Shown here piece after piece: positions 6,255-7,926 of a stretch of 7,926 nt of DNA. A program made the translations under genes and the position numbers. The stretch covers positions 1-7,926 of the forward strand of contig CAZGMJ010000120.1 in NCBI GenBank assembly GCA_964526785.1, written 5' to 3'. Positions within the stretch are counted from its first letter, which is position 1. Each line of letters starts with the position of its first letter. The notes under the pieces are model-generated. The model saw nothing but the letters and a program-made list of their open reading frames with translations, did not search any database and was not told where the DNA came from. This stretch comes from CAZGMJ01 sp964526785. GTDB lineage: Bacteria; Planctomycetota; Phycisphaerae; Sedimentisphaerales; Anaerobacaceae.

Positions 6255-6282
6255 TTGCATCGTGGGGCGGAGGGTCCATAAT
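6255..6282 (+). promoter_or_regulatory. Candidate promoter of the sulfatase gene
   Basis: TTGCAT (6255-6260), a 16-bp spacer and CATAAT (6277-6282) form a sigma70-like promoter with a five-of-six -10 box and a poor -35 box. Transcription near 6289 would leave a leader of about 60 nt. Confidence 0.35.
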
Positions 6283-6336
6283 GGAGCAACGGGCGGTGAT
6301 CGTGCGTTCGCCCGGCCCAATTGGCATACAAACTTG

Positions 6337-6341
6337 AGGAG
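6337..6341 (+). promoter_or_regulatory. Ribosome-binding site deciding the sulfatase start
   Basis: AGGAG is one base before ATG 6343 but seven bases before ATG 6349. The second ATG is therefore the likely start. It also places the twin-arginine motif at residues 5-6. Confidence 0.6.
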
Positions 6342-6348
6342 CATGGCG

Positions 6349-7701
6349 ATGCGAATGAATCGACGGCAGTTTATGGCGGCAACGGCCGGTTCGCTGGCGG
6401 GGCTGGCGGCGTGGCGGACGACCGGGGGTTCGGAAGGCGGCCGGAAGCCGAACATCATCTTCATCATGGCGGACGATCTGGGGTACGGCGATCTGGGATG
6501 CTATGGGCAGGAGCACATCCGAACACCCAACATTGACAAACTGGCCGAGCAGGGTATGCGTTTTACGCAGTGCTATGCGGGCTCGACGGTATGTGCGCCG
6601 TCGCGGAGCGTACTGATGACGGGTCAGCATACGGGACACACGCGGGTGCGGGGGAACTTCGGGAAGGCCGGCGGCGTCGGGCCGCAGGGGAGAGTACCGT
6701 TGAAGGCCCAAGATGTGACGGTGGCGGAGGTGCTGAAGAAGGCGGGCTATGCGACCGGGATCACGGGCAAGTGGGGGCTGGGCGAGCCGGGTACGACGGG
6801 CGTGCCGACGCGGCAGGGATTCGATGAGTGGTTCGGGTATCTCAATCAGCGCAACGCGCACAGCTACTACCCGCCCTACCTGTGGCGAAACGAGACTAAG
6901 TTCGAGCTGGAGGGCAATCAGGACGGAAGCAGGGAGCAATACTCGCACGACCTGATGACGGCTTTTGCGCTGCAGTTCGTCGACGCGCATGTAGAGGAGC
7001 GGTTCTTTTTGTATCTGCCGTACACGATTCCGCACGCGAAGTACGAGATTCCGAGCACGGAGCCCTACAGCGAGGAGCTCTGGCCCGAGGATGCGAAGGT
7101 GCACGCGGCGATGATTACGCGTATGGATCGCGATATCGGGCGGCTGATGCGGCTGCTGGGGCAGCGCGGGATCGACGAGCAGACGCTGGTCTTTTTCTCT
7201 TCGGATAACGGAGCGGCCAGGCGCTGGGACGGGATATTCGATAGTTCGGGGCCTTTGCGCGGGCACAAGCGGGATATGTATGAGGGCGGAATTCGTACAC
7301 CGATGATTGCGCGGTGGCCGGGGCGAGTGCCCGCGGGGACGGTAAGCGATGCGGTGTGGTATTTTGCGGATGTACTGCCGACGCTGGCGGATGTGGCTGG
7401 GGTCGGAACGCCCGATAATATCGACGGTATCAGTGTCTTGCCGACGTTGCTGGGGGAGGATCAGGAGACGAGCGACCGTTTCTTGTACTGGGAGTTCTTC
7501 GAGCGGGGGTTCAAGCAGGCGGTGCGATGGCGGCATTTCAAGGCCGTGCGAGACGGGCTCGATGAACCGCTGGAGTTGTACGATCTGGAAAGGGACATCG
7601 CCGAACAGTGGAATATCGCGGAGGATAAGCCGGAGGTGGTGGCGAGGATCGAGCGGTATCTGGAGACCGCGCGGACGCAGTCGCCCAACTGGCCCGTTTA
7701 G
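6349..7701 (+). CDS. Tat-exported arylsulfatase
   Basis: The 450-residue protein hydrolyses sulfate esters and belongs to the formylglycine-dependent sulfatase (alkaline phosphatase-like) superfamily. It opens with NRRQFMAATAG (residues 4-14), a twin-arginine signal followed by a hydrophobic segment, so it is exported folded. The active-site signature CAPSRSVLMTG begins at Cys82, which must be converted to formylglycine; R86 and the metal ligands D42/D43 (MADDLGYGDLG) and D286/N287 (SSDNGA) are present. K141 (GITGKWGLG), H229 (PHAKYEIP) and K307 (RGHKRDMYEGGIR) complete the pocket. The His found after Trp in classical GKWHLG sulfatases is Gly, which I believe is normal for this planctomycete-type subgroup. 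No formylglycine-generating enzyme or anaerobic maturase is in the window. Its frame is open upstream to 6220, but that stretch lacks a ribosome-binding site. Codon choice is richer in GGG and GCG than in the esterase gene. The likely substrates are sulfated polysaccharides. Confidence 0.95.
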   Translation: MRMNRRQFMAATAGSLAGLAAWRTTGGSEGGRKPNIIFIMADDLGYGDLGCYGQEHIRTPNIDKLAEQGMRFTQCYAGSTVCAPSRSVLMTGQHTGHTRVRGNFGKAGGVGPQGRVPLKAQDVTVAEVLKKAGYATGITGKWGLGEPGTTGVPTRQGFDEWFGYLNQRNAHSYYPPYLWRNETKFELEGNQDGSREQYSHDLMTAFALQFVDAHVEERFFLYLPYTIPHAKYEIPSTEPYSEELWPEDAKVHAAMITRMDRDIGRLMRLLGQRGIDEQTLVFFSSDNGAARRWDGIFDSSGPLRGHKRDMYEGGIRTPMIARWPGRVPAGTVSDAVWYFADVLPTLADVAGVGTPDNIDGISVLPTLLGEDQETSDRFLYWEFFERGFKQAVRWRHFKAVRDGLDEPLELYDLERDIAEQWNIAEDKPEVVARIERYLETARTQSPNWPV

Positions 7702-7769
7702 GAGACGGCTCGCAGGCTGTGCGGCTGAAGAGACGAACCGCCGTAGTCGTGTGCCCGAACAGGTAAGTC

Positions 7770-7798
7770 AAAAAAAAACACAGAAAGAACCATTTTTT
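7770..7798. other. A9 and T6 tracts in the AT-rich intergenic stretch
   Basis: A run of nine As (7770-7778) and a run of six Ts (7793-7798) have centres about 21-22 bp apart, near two helical turns. Such spacing can bend DNA. The T-run lies directly upstream of the -35 box at 7801-7806, where an UP element would be. A weak CAAAAAA/TTTTTTG pairing exists but is not a convincing terminator for the sulfatase gene. Confidence 0.35.
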
Positions 7799-7800
7799 GT

Positions 7801-7830
7801 TTGAACTATGCGTGAGTATGTGAGTATATT
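7801..7830 (+). promoter_or_regulatory. Candidate promoter of the ArsR-like gene
   Basis: TTGAAC (7801-7806), an 18-bp spacer and TATATT (7825-7830, five of six) form a plausible sigma70 promoter. The start would be near 7837, about 26 nt before the ATG. The left arm of the inverted repeat (7804-7813) and the tandem octamers lie within it, as expected for operator sequences of a self-repressing regulator. Confidence 0.4.
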
Positions 7831-7862
7831 GCCACATATACATATAGTGAGGACGCATAGTT
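7804..7862. repeat. Perfect 10-bp inverted repeat before the ArsR-like gene
   Basis: AACTATGCGT (7804-7813) is exactly complementary to ACGCATAGTT (7853-7862), with 39 bp between the arms. The right arm occupies the bases between the ribosome-binding site GAGGA (7849-7853) and the ATG at 7863. Inside lie a second inverted repeat, TATGTG (7817-7822) with CACATA (7833-7838), and two tandem copies of GTGAGTAT (7812-7827). The arrangement suits an operator or, if transcribed in full, an RNA stem that could hide the start codon region. Confidence 0.6.
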
Positions 7863-7926
7863 ATGACAGACAAGAAAGAACTGCTGTACGCAAAGCAGGC
7901 CGAGGTGGCCAAGGCGATGGCCCATC
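7863..7926 (+). CDS. 5' end of a probable ArsR-family transcriptional regulator (partial)
   Basis: Twenty-one codons are visible before the window ends: a polar start (MTDKKELLYA) followed by KQAEVAKAMAH. This matches the first helix of ArsR/SmtB winged-helix regulators, in which a Q-A-x-x-x-K-A-hydrophobic-A-H segment leads into P-x-R. GAGGA at 7849-7853 is nine bases before the ATG. Family members are repressors, often metal- or redox-responsive, that bind palindromes in their own promoter, which fits the inverted repeat and candidate promoter immediately upstream. The ligand-binding residues are outside the window, so the inducer is unknown. The assignment rests on a short N-terminus and its context. 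Confidence 0.6.
   Translation, partial: MTDKKELLYAKQAEVAKAMAH

Noticed and set aside
6220..6348. N-terminal extension of the sulfatase from 6220, or start at ATG 6343
   Set aside because: The extension lacks a ribosome-binding site and would bury the Tat signal. ATG 6343 is only one base from AGGAG, while ATG 6349 has seven.
5809..7536. Long minus-strand open frame antisense to the sulfatase
   Set aside because: The product is Arg/Pro-rich with no recognisable motif and overlaps two convincing plus-strand genes. It is a composition artefact.
7702..7769. Intrinsic terminator after the sulfatase gene
   Set aside because: Only a four-pair stem (CGCA/TGCG) is visible after the stop and it is not followed by Ts. 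The T6 run at 7793-7798 lacks a GC-rich stem before it.
1..7926. CRISPR array or transposable element
   Set aside because: No regularly spaced repeats, transposase motifs or paired terminal repeats with target duplications were seen. The 10-bp inverted repeat at 7804-7862 encloses only 39 bp and reads better as an operator.

Overview
The window is GC-rich, gene-dense bacterial DNA. Several traits point to the PVC superphylum, most likely Planctomycetota, possibly a Phycisphaerae/Sedimentisphaerales-type genome. These are a Tat-exported arylsulfatase, a secreted alpha/beta-hydrolase of the acetylxylan-esterase type, a very large secreted protein that fuses an endonuclease/exonuclease/phosphatase (EEP) domain to a glycosidase-like region, and an overlapping small-protein/nucleotidyltransferase pair. 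The lineage is inferred from protein style; there is no rRNA in the window.

Left part (1-3755), minus strand: an apparent operon reads leftwards. It runs from a LarE-type sulfur transferase (2922-3755), across 43 nt containing a GC-rich hairpin, to the 931-residue EEP/glycosidase-like fusion (83-2878), and then to the first 15 codons of another probable exported protein starting at GTG 45-47. Upstream lies tRNA-Thr(CGT) at 3970-4041, also on the minus strand, with a well-formed sigma70-like promoter.

Middle (4042-6219), plus strand: a divergent region of about 260 bp holds a perfect palindrome, a pair of direct repeats 40 bp apart and a candidate promoter. It is followed by the secreted esterase (4305-5501). 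Next comes a compact two-gene module: a 60-residue small protein whose reading frame is broken at a run of four Gs (5642-5825), overlapping by 53 nt a MNT/AbiEii-like nucleotidyltransferase (5773-6219). The nucleotidyltransferase has lost the second Asp of its DxD metal-binding motif. Both partners therefore look damaged or diverged.

Right part (6220-7926), plus strand: a Tat-secreted arylsulfatase (6349-7701) with an intact formylglycine motif. Then comes a 161-bp AT-rich intergenic stretch with a perfect 10-bp inverted repeat whose right arm abuts the ATG of a gene cut by the window edge. The first 21 residues of that gene resemble an ArsR-family regulator.

The exported enzymes (EEP/glycosidase-like fusion, esterase, sulfatase) fit a polymer-degrading lifestyle on acylated and sulfated polysaccharides, but nothing here proves a shared substrate. 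The points most worth a second look are the overlapping small-protein/nucleotidyltransferase module with lesions in both genes, the EEP/glycosidase-like fusion, and the inverted repeat in front of the ArsR-like gene.
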